Assembly (NCBI RefSeq): GCF_030463535.1
Contig: NC_132894.1
Span: forward strand, 12,669,433-12,733,432
Source: Salminus brasiliensis
Lineage: Eukaryota > Chordata > Actinopteri > Characiformes > Bryconidae
DNA: 64,000 nt
Direction: 5' to 3'
The notes under the pieces were generated by a model. The model did no database searches and was not told the DNA's origin. It was given only the letters and a program-made list of their open reading frames with translations. Shown here piece after piece: positions 1 to 25,258 of this stretch (its first letter is position 1; each line of letters opens with the position of its first letter). Both the position numbers and the translations under genes were made by a program.

Positions 1-382
1 CTGCTTTGGTCAGATACAAGCAGGGAGGGAATGGTTGAGGCTTTAAGACGTTTGGGTGTCTGAAAATTGTATTCACTCATCATGGACACACGTCATGGCA
101 GTATTGGGCTGAAAAGAGCTGTTTAAAAAAGTTTGAAATTCCAACATTGCCATGATATTAGTGTCCACAGGGAGTGTATGTAAATGTCAGACCACAACTG
201 GTCTGCTCTTTGTTGATGGGTTTTGTGAGGATATTAGAAGAAAACACAGTCATACGCCAGGACATGCAGGATTCATTGGTTTGGAGCATCATCTGTGAGA
301 TCTTAATGCATGTACTGATTATTTGCAGACAGCTGCGTGCTTCATATGTTGTTATTCATATGCTAAGTTTCTCTCCTTCCAG

Positions 383-14982
<14,600 letters not shown>

Positions 14983-17411
14983 CTAAAGGGTGGGGTGTGT
15001 TGATGTCATTTTGAAAATCCTTCTCCTGCACTCAAGCGCAGGCCAGCAAGTGGTCTAAGCCCACCTCTTTGTGCTGCTGCTGAATGATTGGCCTCCTCAG
15101 AGTGTTCCTCGGAGAGTAGCTGGGTTGGAAAGGTAGTTAGTGTTTTGTACATTTTAATTTGAAAAAGAAGCTAGATTTTTACTGGGAATATTTATAAGCT
15201 TTTTTTTTTTTAACGTGTGTTGGAATTCTAACAAAGGCGTAAATGGAACCGGATGGTAACCAGCAAGTCTTTTCAACCGGCCAATGAGGGGAAGACTTGA
15301 CTTTTCTATGACTTGTATTTTCAGGCAGAAAGTTTATGCTAAGGATGACTTGGCTGGGCTGGGCTAGGCTAAGCAAACACAGGCACGCACCTAATTGTTA
15401 GCTAAAAGCTTATCAGTGTTCTGCTCATAACCTGCTAAGCTAGTGTGTGTTCGTATGGCTTTGTTCACCTGGTTTTTTTTTGGGGGTTTTTTTTTTTACT
15501 GTAATAGTTTTCACAAAGTACACTTCGTTATGCACCCTCTGGCCACACTTTGCTAATGGAAGCGTATTTTGGCTCAGGGCTCTTGGCTGTAGGGATTTCA
15601 CCGTTCACTTTCCGTTTGGTAACTATGTTGGACGTATTACCAGTAGTTTTTATGTTTGGACAGAGTTACACTGGATATTGTGGTGCAGCAAAGGTAATGT
15701 AAATGTGGTGACCCATTTTTAACCATACAACATTTGTTTGTTTTAGTTTTACATTAGCCTGAAAAACTGTATTGCTTTTAAAAAACATGCTAACTGGAAT
15801 ACTGCAGTGCATTTCCATGGCTGAGCTTGAACATGTACCCTGCACCTGTACGTCCAGCAGGTGTCAGAGTTTGTTAGTTTGTTTTATTCCATTTCTTTCT
15901 TGGTCCGAAAAAAGACGACCTGTCGCATTTTGTCAGTCATTCATTCCCTATAAAGGATTTAAAAAGCAAGTGTTCATATAGAATATGAAGACCTCAAACT
16001 CCCTCGCAACTCACAATGTGTATTTACTCAGCTTTATTTAAAACATTCATCCAGAAACTACCTTCCCAATCCATTTGAGAAGTAACTTGATCCACTTAAG
16101 TTATGCATGTAATTATAATGTTTTCCAAGCCATACTGTCTACCTTTTTGTATGATGCAATGTTTACATATAATTTCTTTTTAAAGTCAACTTGAATTTCT
16201 ATTGTGCAGAGGCTCAGTACGTGTGCACCATGTTTTTAACTTTCCCTTACCTACTGAACGTTCAGTATGTGTGAAATGCACACAGTGGGAGCAATGCACA
16301 AGAGGGAGCCTGAAGCCTACTGTAAAGGTTCAGTGTTAAGAGGAAGTCGGCCAGTGACTTCATCTCAAATTTTCTCTGTTCTAGAACTGGCCTAGAACTG
16401 GATCTTGACGTTTGTGTTTTCGACCGAGAACTTCTGAAAAGGTTTCTAGGTTTCTTTATTGATTTTGAGGACTAGGCTTCAGAGAAGAGAAGGGATTTCT
16501 CTTCCAAATTTCAAGAAACCCAAAGGGCAGTATTTTAGTTGCATGGTACTAATGTTTCCTTTCTAAAAGGTCATTGGATAAGGATTTGGGAATGAGCACA
16601 TGGTATGAAAGGTCAACATGAAAGGTGTAGTTATGTGGGGTTTTTTTTTTGTTTTGTTTTTTTAATGGTTAATATTTCTGATTAAAACCACTTTTGAAGT
16701 CTCTGTAATACTGTTCTAGTGCATACTTGCATCTTGCTACTATATTTGGTGCTACTTGGATCTGTAATGCATTCCATGTTCGACAGTAGTTAATCTCTCT
16801 CTTTCCACATAAAGGCTAATTTTTGAGACCTTCCGATATTTGCATGCTGCATGTACTTTATAGTGAGCACACAACAAATGCTCGCATGGCATTCTCAGTG
16901 CAATATGTGTCTCTTGGTGCGGTCGATCGACGCCTATGACTTTCCGTAACACTTGCAGTGGATATGATCGTAATATCGGTTACAATAATTCTACGTTTTC
17001 TTTTTGAGGATTTTGCTTACTCTTTGTTGTGAAATATGAAGTGTTTGGTCCTTCCGAACTGGCTGCGTAGCACCCAAACCTCTTTTTAAAGCTTGTTCTG
17101 ATGAAGCAGTGGTTTAAAATAAATAAAAACAACAACAATAACTACTTAAATCGGTAGTTTCAGCTTTGTTTTATCCCTTCCAGATCTGGTCACGATGAAG
17201 TTTGCTGGTTCTGAAGCTGGCCAGCAAAACCCTGTTTTTGTACCTTTATATGCAATAGTGATGTTCCTCTTCCTCCATTTCTTGATCTATCAGGATCGTT
17301 GGTTTCTGGTCTGTGCTGGTTTGTTTTTAACAAAAAAACAAAAAAAGCTTTTATATATATATTTTGTAATGTTATACCTGTTTGCCAGCCTAATCAGTGT
17401 TTTGTAATAAA
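14983..17411 (+). other. mast3: mast3 3' untranslated region
   Basis: About 2.4 kb without a convincing reading frame between the mast3 stop codon and the first strong AATAAA. It is T-rich, with several poly-T runs. The extent is inferred from the poly(A) signal, not from transcript data. Confidence 0.6.
17406..17411 (+). terminator. AATAAA poly(A) signal, mast3
   Basis: Canonical hexamer about 2.4 kb after the stop codon, followed by T-rich sequence about 30-50 nt downstream, as expected of a cleavage region. Other hexamers in the UTR could also be used. Confidence 0.5.
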
Positions 17412-17836
17412 TCATCATGTGTTGGATCTAAACCAGTAACTGTTTCTTTTTGTGGTTATTAAAGAATAATTCCAATGTTTCCCCTTTTCTGAAATTCCTC
17501 TGTTTAATGTTTTTGATGGGGTTTTTTTTTTGATGCTCAGAGGAGCTCATGGTTGCTGTAGAACGTCTGAAAAAAATCTTATAAACAATCTTCCAAAACG
17601 ACGATGCACAGAACATTTATAGAAACCCTGCATGATCATGCATTACCAAGGAAAGCCTGGAATGGTTAATGTGGCATCCATTTCCACCCTTGATCGGTCT
17701 CGACACCCCAAAACTCCCCCAAAGTTTGCTCTCCTTTGGAAGCAGTGGCAGGCTCAAATACAGTATTTGCCTTGATCCAGGAGCTTTTAGCGTCACATTG
17801 CTGGAGAAGTTCTATGTGATGTTTAAATTCACCATT

Positions 17837-17881
<45 letters not shown>

Positions 17882-18524
17882 ATCCTAATTATAACACATT
17901 TGTTAAACGGTTCCTTGCGCCAGTAAAGGGTGTTTTTACAGGAGGTCAGATTGCATTCAAGGAACTTTTTTAAAAAGAAACCCAGAAGTGAATAAGTATT
18001 TAAACTAAATCTGTAGGGGGCAAATACTTTTTCTTGGGAGGAGTGAACGGAGCAAGGCTGGAGCACAAGAATGGTGTCGCAAACCTTAATCTAAAAACAA
18101 GTGTCTGGATTATCATCTGTGACCTGACCTGTACATTATTAGACCCCTACTTTTGGGCAGAGTGACCCAGCCTTTAAACACAGAAAGCAGCTTTTCTCTT
18201 TTCGCAGGTGACCTGACGACTAGTTCTTGAATGAAGAGCTCCAAGAATTTGAGGCCAGTAACATCCAGTCTCATTTGACCTCAAGTGACCAGGTCATCAC
18301 TTTGTTGTACCAAAACCAGTGTTCCTTTAATGAGCTAATAATTAACGTGCACTTTGTCCTCCCTGTTTAAATTTGGATAAGGCAAACTATGCACTTTGAC
18401 ACACTGCACACAAGCTGGAGCTGTGTCCATTTGGCAGTTTCAAAAAAACTCTGGCTTCGACTGTATGAAAGAACTTGTCACAGGTGCCTTCAATGATTTG
18501 CACGCTGGGTGAGACTCCTGACAG
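17412..18524. other. Intergenic spacer between mast3 and the unassigned gene
   Basis: Contains a (TG)n microsatellite at about 17838-17881 and otherwise unique-looking sequence. Any promoter of the 314-aa gene should lie here; I see no clear TATA box or CpG island. Confidence 0.5.
17838..17881. repeat. (TG)n microsatellite
   Basis: Uninterrupted dinucleotide run of about 44 bp. It creates spurious Val/Cys and Thr/His reading frames on the two strands. Confidence 0.95.
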
Positions 18525-18532
18525 TGTAAAGT

Positions 18533-19477
18533 ATGGGGAATAATGCTTGCAGTCCCTCTCCTGAAACAATAGACAGCATTTTCTGGGCTGGCCAGGCTGG
18601 TGGAATCATTCCTGATATCACTCTTGACAGGTCGCTGTCTAATTATCTCTCTCTGAATTCTAGCTTTGCCCTCAACTTCCAGTATGCTGCCATCCAACGG
18701 CGCCTCTCCAAGGACCAACTTGCTGTCTTGGATAACAACCTGACCTCCATTTTTGGACACAATTCTAAAGTATCTTACGGAGGCGTGGGGGTTGTGGCGT
18801 TTGCTCTGTCACTCCTTTTGGAGACTCTTGTTGGGCAAACCAACGACCCGTACCGGAGGATTTTTGGACCTGATTACTCTTCCGAGATCCCTACTGTTGC
18901 CCGTGAGTATCTGACACAAGTTCCTTGGAAGGTGAATGACAGTGAGGGAATGGCGGAAATGACCGAGATCTATGACCAGAAGCTCAAGTATGCACTTATT
19001 GAACTTTATGAGAATATGACTATTGACCATCACTTGAACACAGCTGCCATCAAGCAGTGGATCAATGGGGCAGCCATTCATCTACACATGAGGATCCACG
19101 GTATCAGGTTGGCGTCGGTTCCGAAGGGATCTGCCGAGTCTCTGCGCCTCTCCTACAGAACAGGATTAGGACGAGTCCTCCAACTATACACTGGATACGT
19201 AAGGCGCAACGTGAAGGAGAGGAGCACCTCTCCGGGCCCTCCGGTAAAGGCAGGGTTCTTAATAACAGAACCCAACAAAAAAGTCAGGCACAGGGTGGTC
19301 CACAATTCCTGCCAGACACAGAGTATCATCAGTGCCATTGTGGCGAGGATCCTGGCTGCCCAAAATATCAGAGCAACTGAAACCTTTTTTGAGGAAGCGG
19401 GTAGACTGCTAGAAAAGCTTGTGCGTCAGCGGGAGCATTTTGAGCTGCAAACAAGAAACCACAGCCAGCAGAGTTAA
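18533..19477 (+). CDS. Unassigned 314-aa protein, single coding exon
   Basis: I do not recognise the family. The frame is open for 314 codons with balanced, non-repetitive composition. The ATG has a good context (A at -3, G at +4), and an in-frame TAA sits two codons upstream, so this start is firm. A plausible splice acceptor (CTGACAG, ending 18524) precedes it, so a 5'UTR intron is possible. The N-terminus MGNNACS fits the loose N-myristoylation pattern (Gly2, Cys6) with a palmitoylatable Cys. A hydrophobic segment lies at about 82-100, and NxS/T sites occur at about 42, 69, 135 and 161. The C-terminal third is basic and predicted helical. It has the same orientation as mast3, 1.1 kb past its poly(A) signal. 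A retrogene is possible, but no parent is recognised. No transposase or reverse transcriptase motif was seen. Confidence 0.65.
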   Translation: MGNNACSPSPETIDSIFWAGQAGGIIPDITLDRSLSNYLSLNSSFALNFQYAAIQRRLSKDQLAVLDNNLTSIFGHNSKVSYGGVGVVAFALSLLLETLVGQTNDPYRRIFGPDYSSEIPTVAREYLTQVPWKVNDSEGMAEMTEIYDQKLKYALIELYENMTIDHHLNTAAIKQWINGAAIHLHMRIHGIRLASVPKGSAESLRLSYRTGLGRVLQLYTGYVRRNVKERSTSPGPPVKAGFLITEPNKKVRHRVVHNSCQTQSIISAIVARILAAQNIRATETFFEEAGRLLEKLVRQREHFELQTRNHSQQS

Positions 19478-20783
19478 TGTCTGACCTGTAGCATATGTTC
19501 TTTGTCAGAGAAAAGGTCCCGTACAAGGAATGAGGAATGTAAAGGTTCTCCTAAAGGTACAACCTGGTCCTTAGTGTCCGGTTGTGTACCCCTGGGACGG
19601 TAGACAATATCGCCATGGTCATGCAAAAACCTTGTATCTTTAAAATGGCAACTTTACAGGCGATGTTCTTGACTTTCAATAGCACTCAGTGTAAAAATAT
19701 TTGATTTCAAAGAATGTGATACTCAATGATCTCAATGTTGTACAATTAAATTCCCTGACTAAAAGTACCTCAGTGACCCTATTTGTTTCCAAACAAGTAC
19801 AGTTTAGTTCTGTGTTTTACCGCTGATGTAGAAATGACTAGAAGCTCAGTTGGTGTAGAGGCTAACAACACTGCCTTCCCCACGGGCTTCTTTGGGCGAG
19901 ACTCCTTTTGTATCATTCGGCTACCCATAATTCAAATGAATGCTGTGCTGTATAAGTTCTGACCACTAGCCTGATATTTGCCTTTGACCATTTACTGAAG
20001 TTTTTAAAGGGGTATGCTGGTCTCATGGGCAAGTATTATGTAAAAGGTAAATCTGTGTACTGCAAAAATAGAAATTGAAATAGAAAAGAATAATTAATTG
20101 TATAATATATTATTATGGACAAAAATCAATCAATGTTTGTCATAAACATTTTTCTTGTTTTGAAAATTTGTGAGACAACCAGGTCCCCAATTCACCTGAA
20201 GGTAAAAAAAAAAGTAAATTAAACCTTCACGCTCTTCACGTTTCTTTGTTGGTTTTATGTAAGCCAGTGAATTAAATCATCTGTTTAAGGTAAAGTTTAA
20301 GGACATTTTGACATTTTAATACTTAAATTTTCTGGAATTCAACATAGACTTAGATTATCTAAGTAAAGCATGTCAAATTTACATTTATAAATCCAACCTC
20401 CTGCTTCAAGTAGAACACCTTCTAACTTTCCTATAGCAAAATAAAAAATAAAAAAAATTAGTCTGCAATAGCTTGTAAAATGTTTTTGTACAAATTTTAA
20501 TGACCTGTTTATTTGCTTAGTTTTACACACTGAGAAAACAAACACAATGTGGCATGTAAAAATGTTTTACTCTTTTAATGATAAATAGGTGAATTTTATT
20601 TTACTATTTATCTTATTTTCATGTTAAAAAAAAAAAGAAATCACAGACACACTATGTAGCACTTTTACCTTAAAATAGCACTGCACAACTGGAGTCATGT
20701 TCATAGAACATTGCTTTGTAACATTGATGTAAAAAGTGTTTCGTTTACTGGTGGCTCAGTGTGTTAATTCCGCTTCCTGACTT
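19478..20783. other. Spacer with decayed repeats before the duplication
   Basis: AT-rich non-coding sequence. About 19548-19610 resembles a common fish dispersed repeat with GTAC-rich units. About 19838-19990 looks like a decayed tRNA-derived SINE (AGCTCAGTTGG followed by a body). No gene was seen. Confidence 0.4.
19745..19750 (+). terminator. ATTAAA poly(A) signal candidate for the 314-aa gene
   Basis: Variant hexamer about 270 nt after the stop codon of the unassigned gene. It is the first reasonable signal downstream; assignment is by position only. Confidence 0.35.
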
Positions 20784-21768
20784 TATGGGGACCCCAAGAG
20801 CAGGAAACAGCAATTCTTACATCATACTGCTTTAAAGGGTATTTCAGCAACTTGTTGCGAGCAAGAGAATTCCACTGAATTCACACCCATTTTAGCGCCA
20901 TTTTGAAACCAACACACAGTGAGAGTTAGCCAGCAGAATTTGTACACATAGAGCTCATAAACTCTTAATCTCGCTGATTCTGAACCAATCATTTCTTATT
21001 TTGTTACAACAGGCAGAATCGTCTTGTATTCCCTAAGACTCGCAATCTGCCATTTTAACCTGAAAACTGTTTTATACCATGAAAAAATATCCAATATTTG
21101 ATTATTGAATTGTGTGTTCAAGACACAAGTTCACACTATATGATTTTAATCATAAACAGTTTGGTGTCTGTAATCTCAGGGTTATTTTTAACATCATTTA
21201 CTACATCCCCCAAAGGTAAACAAGTCAGTACATGCCATTCAAATTCAAAACAAATCATGTTTTGGACCTTTTTATTCATCAAAAGATTCATCAAAAACAT
21301 AGTATATATGTCATGTAAATAAAATATTATTCAATGCTGTCATACTGATAAACATGTTAAATCAAGCTTTTATTTCTTTAAAACTTTGAGAGCAGACTGT
21401 ACAATGCATTCTCAATAATAACATAAACAACAGTGCTAAGTAAATATACATTCACTACTAATCTGAAATTTACTTGATAATTTCTTAAAGTTTTTGCCTC
21501 AGGATTAGCATTTTATGATATGCTCCATATGATGTTACTGAGGTGTAGATCTCTTCGCTTTCATTAAAGGTGTTTAATAAAACAGTATTGCATAAACAGT
21601 TTAAGAATTACAACCAATCCATTGATTCACAGGTTTAAATGTAATTGGACAGTTAACCACTAATTAGTTTCATGACCAGGTGAAGCCTGGTCCCTCATTA
21701 TTTTTGTCAAATTAAGGTGATCTGGAGTTTATTCCACATCATCTATCAAACATGGTGAAGGCACTGTT

Positions 21769-22197
21769 ATGGCACGGCCCTGTATGGCTGCCAGTGGAAC
21801 TGGGTCACTGGTGTTTATTGATGATAAGGTAATAAAGGCTGCTGACAGAAGTAGCAGGATGAATTCTGAAGAGTATAGAGCTCTACTTTCTGCTCAGATT
21901 CGGTCAAATGCTTCAAAACTGACAGGACAGATGGATAATGACTCAAATAATACTGTGAAGGCAACCCAGGAGCTTCTTAAGGAAAAGAAATGGAATGTTC
22001 TGACTAACACAACTGAGCAGCTTTTTACTGAAGACAAAACTGAAGGCAGAAAGACCCACAAACAACCATCAACTGAAGGCGGCTGCAGCAAAAGCTGGGC
22101 TTCTACCGAAATCAAACATATAAAACAAAACAAAAAAAAGCTTTATCCTGCTTTTGTTGGTCCCATTCTATTAGCACTACTTCTCTACAGGGGCTAG
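21769..22197 (+). mobile_element. Decayed Tc1-like transposase fragment fused to a MITE end (copy A)
   Basis: A 142-codon frame whose first 90 or so residues resemble the C-terminal catalytic part of a fish Tc1 transposase (ASGTGSLVFIDD, SSRMNSEEYRALLSAQI, QMDNDSNNTVKATQE). Internal deletions have removed the region with the last catalytic residues. From about 22150 the frame runs into the right part of a local MITE family (CTCTACAGGGGCTAGACAAG). Not a functional gene. Confidence 0.75.
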
Positions 22198-22569
22198 ACA
22201 AGCAGTGTGTGTGTGTGCATTTGCACATCTGTGTCAGCAATGGGTACAATTTAATGTACTAGTGCATTCACTGTAATGTAGTGTATTGAAAATAATTCAT
22301 GTATTTATAATTGTTAGTTCGTCCAATTACTTTTGAGCCTGGGAAAATGGACACATTTTGTGAAACCTGTAAATGAAAGCTGAAAGTCTACACATCAATC
22401 ACATCTTGACTGAAAACTGAAATTAAAATCCATTGTGGTGGTTTATCTTAGATTCAATGCAATCTTATCAAATCTTATCAAACAATTATTATTGTGTACC
22501 TGGCCACAGCTGTACATAAACCACTTAACCACCTAATCATTAGACGCTGGTCTGTTCTGTGGAACACGG

Positions 22570-22770
22570 TTAGCTGATTGGTGCTCCAGTTGTGACCAGC
22601 TTGTAATAAGCTCCCTTTAAAGACATTAGGTGATCATGAGTGCCTTTCTCAATCACATAACCTCGTGACATCACCGCTATGATGTCAGAGTTCTGGATGG
22701 TGGACAGACGATGGGCGATGACGATGCAGGTTCGGCCTTCCCTCGCTTTATCAAGTGCCTCCTGTACAGT
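22570..22770 (-). pseudogene. Second copy of the abcb11 terminal coding exon
   Basis: 201 bp identical, as far as I can read, to the terminal exon at 24861-25061. It keeps the polypyrimidine tract and CAG acceptor, the H-loop region and the stop. It lies beyond the normal 3' end of the gene in duplication copy A. If exon 27 spliced to it by skipping copy B, the protein would be unchanged but the 3'UTR would differ. It has no other exons, so it is redundant rather than a separate gene. Confidence 0.9.
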
Positions 22771-23068
22771 CTGTTCCACAGGAAAGAAGAGACAGACAAA
22801 AAGAGAGATACACAAAGTGAGTCTGTAAAAGACATTCAAGGTCATTGTTAATCCAGCGGTAATCTTCAGAGAGGGTCTCTGAGTCAGCTGGGCGTTTTCA
22901 CTTCACAATAGGTAGCGTGGTGGAGGTTTTAGAGGCGGGCAAAAGATACCATACTTTGATCAAAGATTTTACAAAAGCAAAAAATCTTTTCTTGTAAAAC
23001 TATAGTACAGATAAAATCATGAATTATTGTTGTTAATATAGGATTGTAAAAGGTAACACTTTACTAGT

Positions 23069-25258
23069 TATGGGGACCCCAAGAGCAGGAAACAGCAATT
23101 CTTACATCATACTGCTTTAAAGGGTATTTCAGCAACTTGTTGCGAGCAAGAGAATTCCACTGAATTCACACCCATTTTAGCGTCATTTTGAAACCAACAC
23201 ACAGTGAGAGTTAGCCAGCAGAATTTGTACACATAGAGCTCATAAACTCTTAATCTCGCAGATTCTGAACCAATCATTTCTTATTCTGTTACAACAGGCA
23301 GAATCGTCTTGTATTCCCTAAGACTCGCAATCTGCCATTTTAACCTGAAAACTGTTTTATACCATGAAAAAATATCCAATATTTGATTATTGAATTGTGT
23401 GTTCAAGACACAAGTTCACACTATATGATTTTAATCATAAACAGTTGGGTGTCTGTAATCTCAGGGTTATTTTTAACATCATTTACTACATCCCCCAAAG
23501 GTAAACAGTGCAAAAAGTCAGTACATGCCATTCAAATTCAAAACAAATCATGTTTTGGACCTTTTTATTCATCAAAATATTCATCAAAAACATAGTATAT
23601 ATGTCATGTAAATAAAATATTATTCAATGCTGTCATACTGATAAACATGTTAAATCAAGCTTTTATTTCTTTAAAACTTTGAGAGCGGACTGTACAATGC
23701 ATTCTCAATAATAACATAAACAACAGTGCTAAGTAAATAAACATTCACTACTAATCTGAAATTTACTTGATAATTTCTTAAAGTTTTTGCCTCAGGATTA
23801 GCATTTTATGATATGCTCCATATGATGTTACTGAGGTGTAGATCTCTTCGCTTTCATTAAAGGTGTTTAATAAAACAGTATTGCATAAACAGTTTAAGAA
23901 TTACAACCAATCCATTGATTCACAGGTTTAAATGTAATTGGACAGTTAACCACTAATTAGTTTCATGACCAGGTGAAGCCTGGTCCCTCATTATTTTTGT
24001 CAAATTAAGGTGATCTGGAGTTTATTCCACATCATCTATCAAACATGGTGAAGGCACTGTTATGGCACGGCCCTGTATGGCTGCCAGTGGAACTGGGTCA
24101 CTGGTGTTTATTGATGATAAGGTAATAAAGGCTGCTGACAGAAGTAGCAGGATGAATTCTGAAGAGTATAGAGCTCTACTTTCTGCTCAGATTCGGTCAA
24201 ATGCTTCAAAACTGACAGGACAGATGGATAATGACTCAAATAATACTGTGAAGGCAACCCAGGAGCTTCTTAAGGAAAAGAAATGGAATGTTCTGACTAA
24301 CACAACTGAGCAGCTTTTTACTGAAGACAAAACTGAAGGCAGAAAGACCCACAAACAACCATCAACTGAAGGCGGCTGCAGCAAAAGCTGGGCTTCTACC
24401 GAAATCAAGCATATAAAACAAAACAAAAAAAAGCTTTGTCCTGCTTTTGTTGGTCCCATTCTATTGGCACTACTTCTCTACAGGGGCTAGACAAGCAGTG
24501 TGTGTGTGTGCATTTGCACATCTGTGTCAGCAATGGGTACAATTTAATGTACTAGTGCATTCACTGTAATGTAGTGTATTGAAAATAATTCATGTATTTA
24601 TAATTGTTAGTTCGTCCAATTACTTTTGAGCCTGGGAAAATGGACACATTTTGTGAAACCTGTAAATGAAAGCTGAAAGTCTACACATCAATCACATCTT
24701 GACTGAAAACTGAAATTAAAATCCATTGTGGTGGTTTATCTTAGATTCAATGCAATCTTATCAAATCTTATTACAATTATTATTGTGTACCTGGCCACAG
24801 CTGTACATAAACCACTTAACCACCTAATCATTAGACGCTGGTCTGTTCTGTGGAACACGGTTAGCTGATTGGTGCTCCAGTTGTGACCAGCTTGTAATAA
24901 GCTCCCTTTAAAGACATTAGGTGATCATGAGTGCCTTTCTCAATCACATAACCTCGTGACATCACCGCTATGATGTCAGAGTTCTGGATGGTGGACAGAC
25001 GATGGGCGATGACGATGCAGGTTCGGCCTTCCCTCGCTTTATCAAGTGCCTCCTGTACAGTCTGTTCCACAGGAAAGAAGAGACAGACACTTCACAATAG
25101 GTAGCGTGGTGGAGGTTTTAGAGGCGGGCAAAAGATACCATACTTTGATCAAAGATTTTACAAAAGTAAAAAATCTTTTCTTGTAAAACTATAGTACAGA
25201 TAAAATCATGAATTATTGTTGTTAATATAGGATTGTAAAAGGTAACACTTTACTAGTT
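23069..25258. repeat. Tandem duplication, proximal copy (B)
   Basis: About 2190 bp, starting at the same TTATGGGGACC junction as copy A and ending at TTACTAGT, after which the sequence is unique. It carries the terminal exon that abcb11 meets first. A deletion of about 100 bp relative to copy A lies just upstream (in gene sense) of the acceptor, at a CA microhomology. A haplotig collapse or assembly error could also give this pattern. Confidence 0.93.
24062..24490 (+). mobile_element. Decayed Tc1-like transposase fragment fused to a MITE end (copy B)
   Basis: Second copy of the same 142-codon relic, carried by the tandem duplication. It differs from copy A by one visible amino acid (Tyr to Cys near the C-terminus) and a few silent changes. 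The persisting open frame reflects recent duplication, not selection. Confidence 0.75.

Larger units (their letters stand above)
20784..23068. repeat. Tandem duplication, distal copy (A)
   Basis: 2285-bp unit followed head to tail by a near-identical unit at 23069. It includes the abcb11 terminal exon (22570-22770) and a decayed Tc1 fragment (21769-22197). It keeps about 100 bp of intron sequence (about 22799-22900) that copy B lacks. Elsewhere there are scattered single-base changes and small indels, so identity is very high by eye. Confidence 0.93.

Noticed and set aside
17669-18066. Overlapping frames across the TG run (Val/Cys and Thr/His repeats)
   Set aside because: Produced by the dinucleotide microsatellite.
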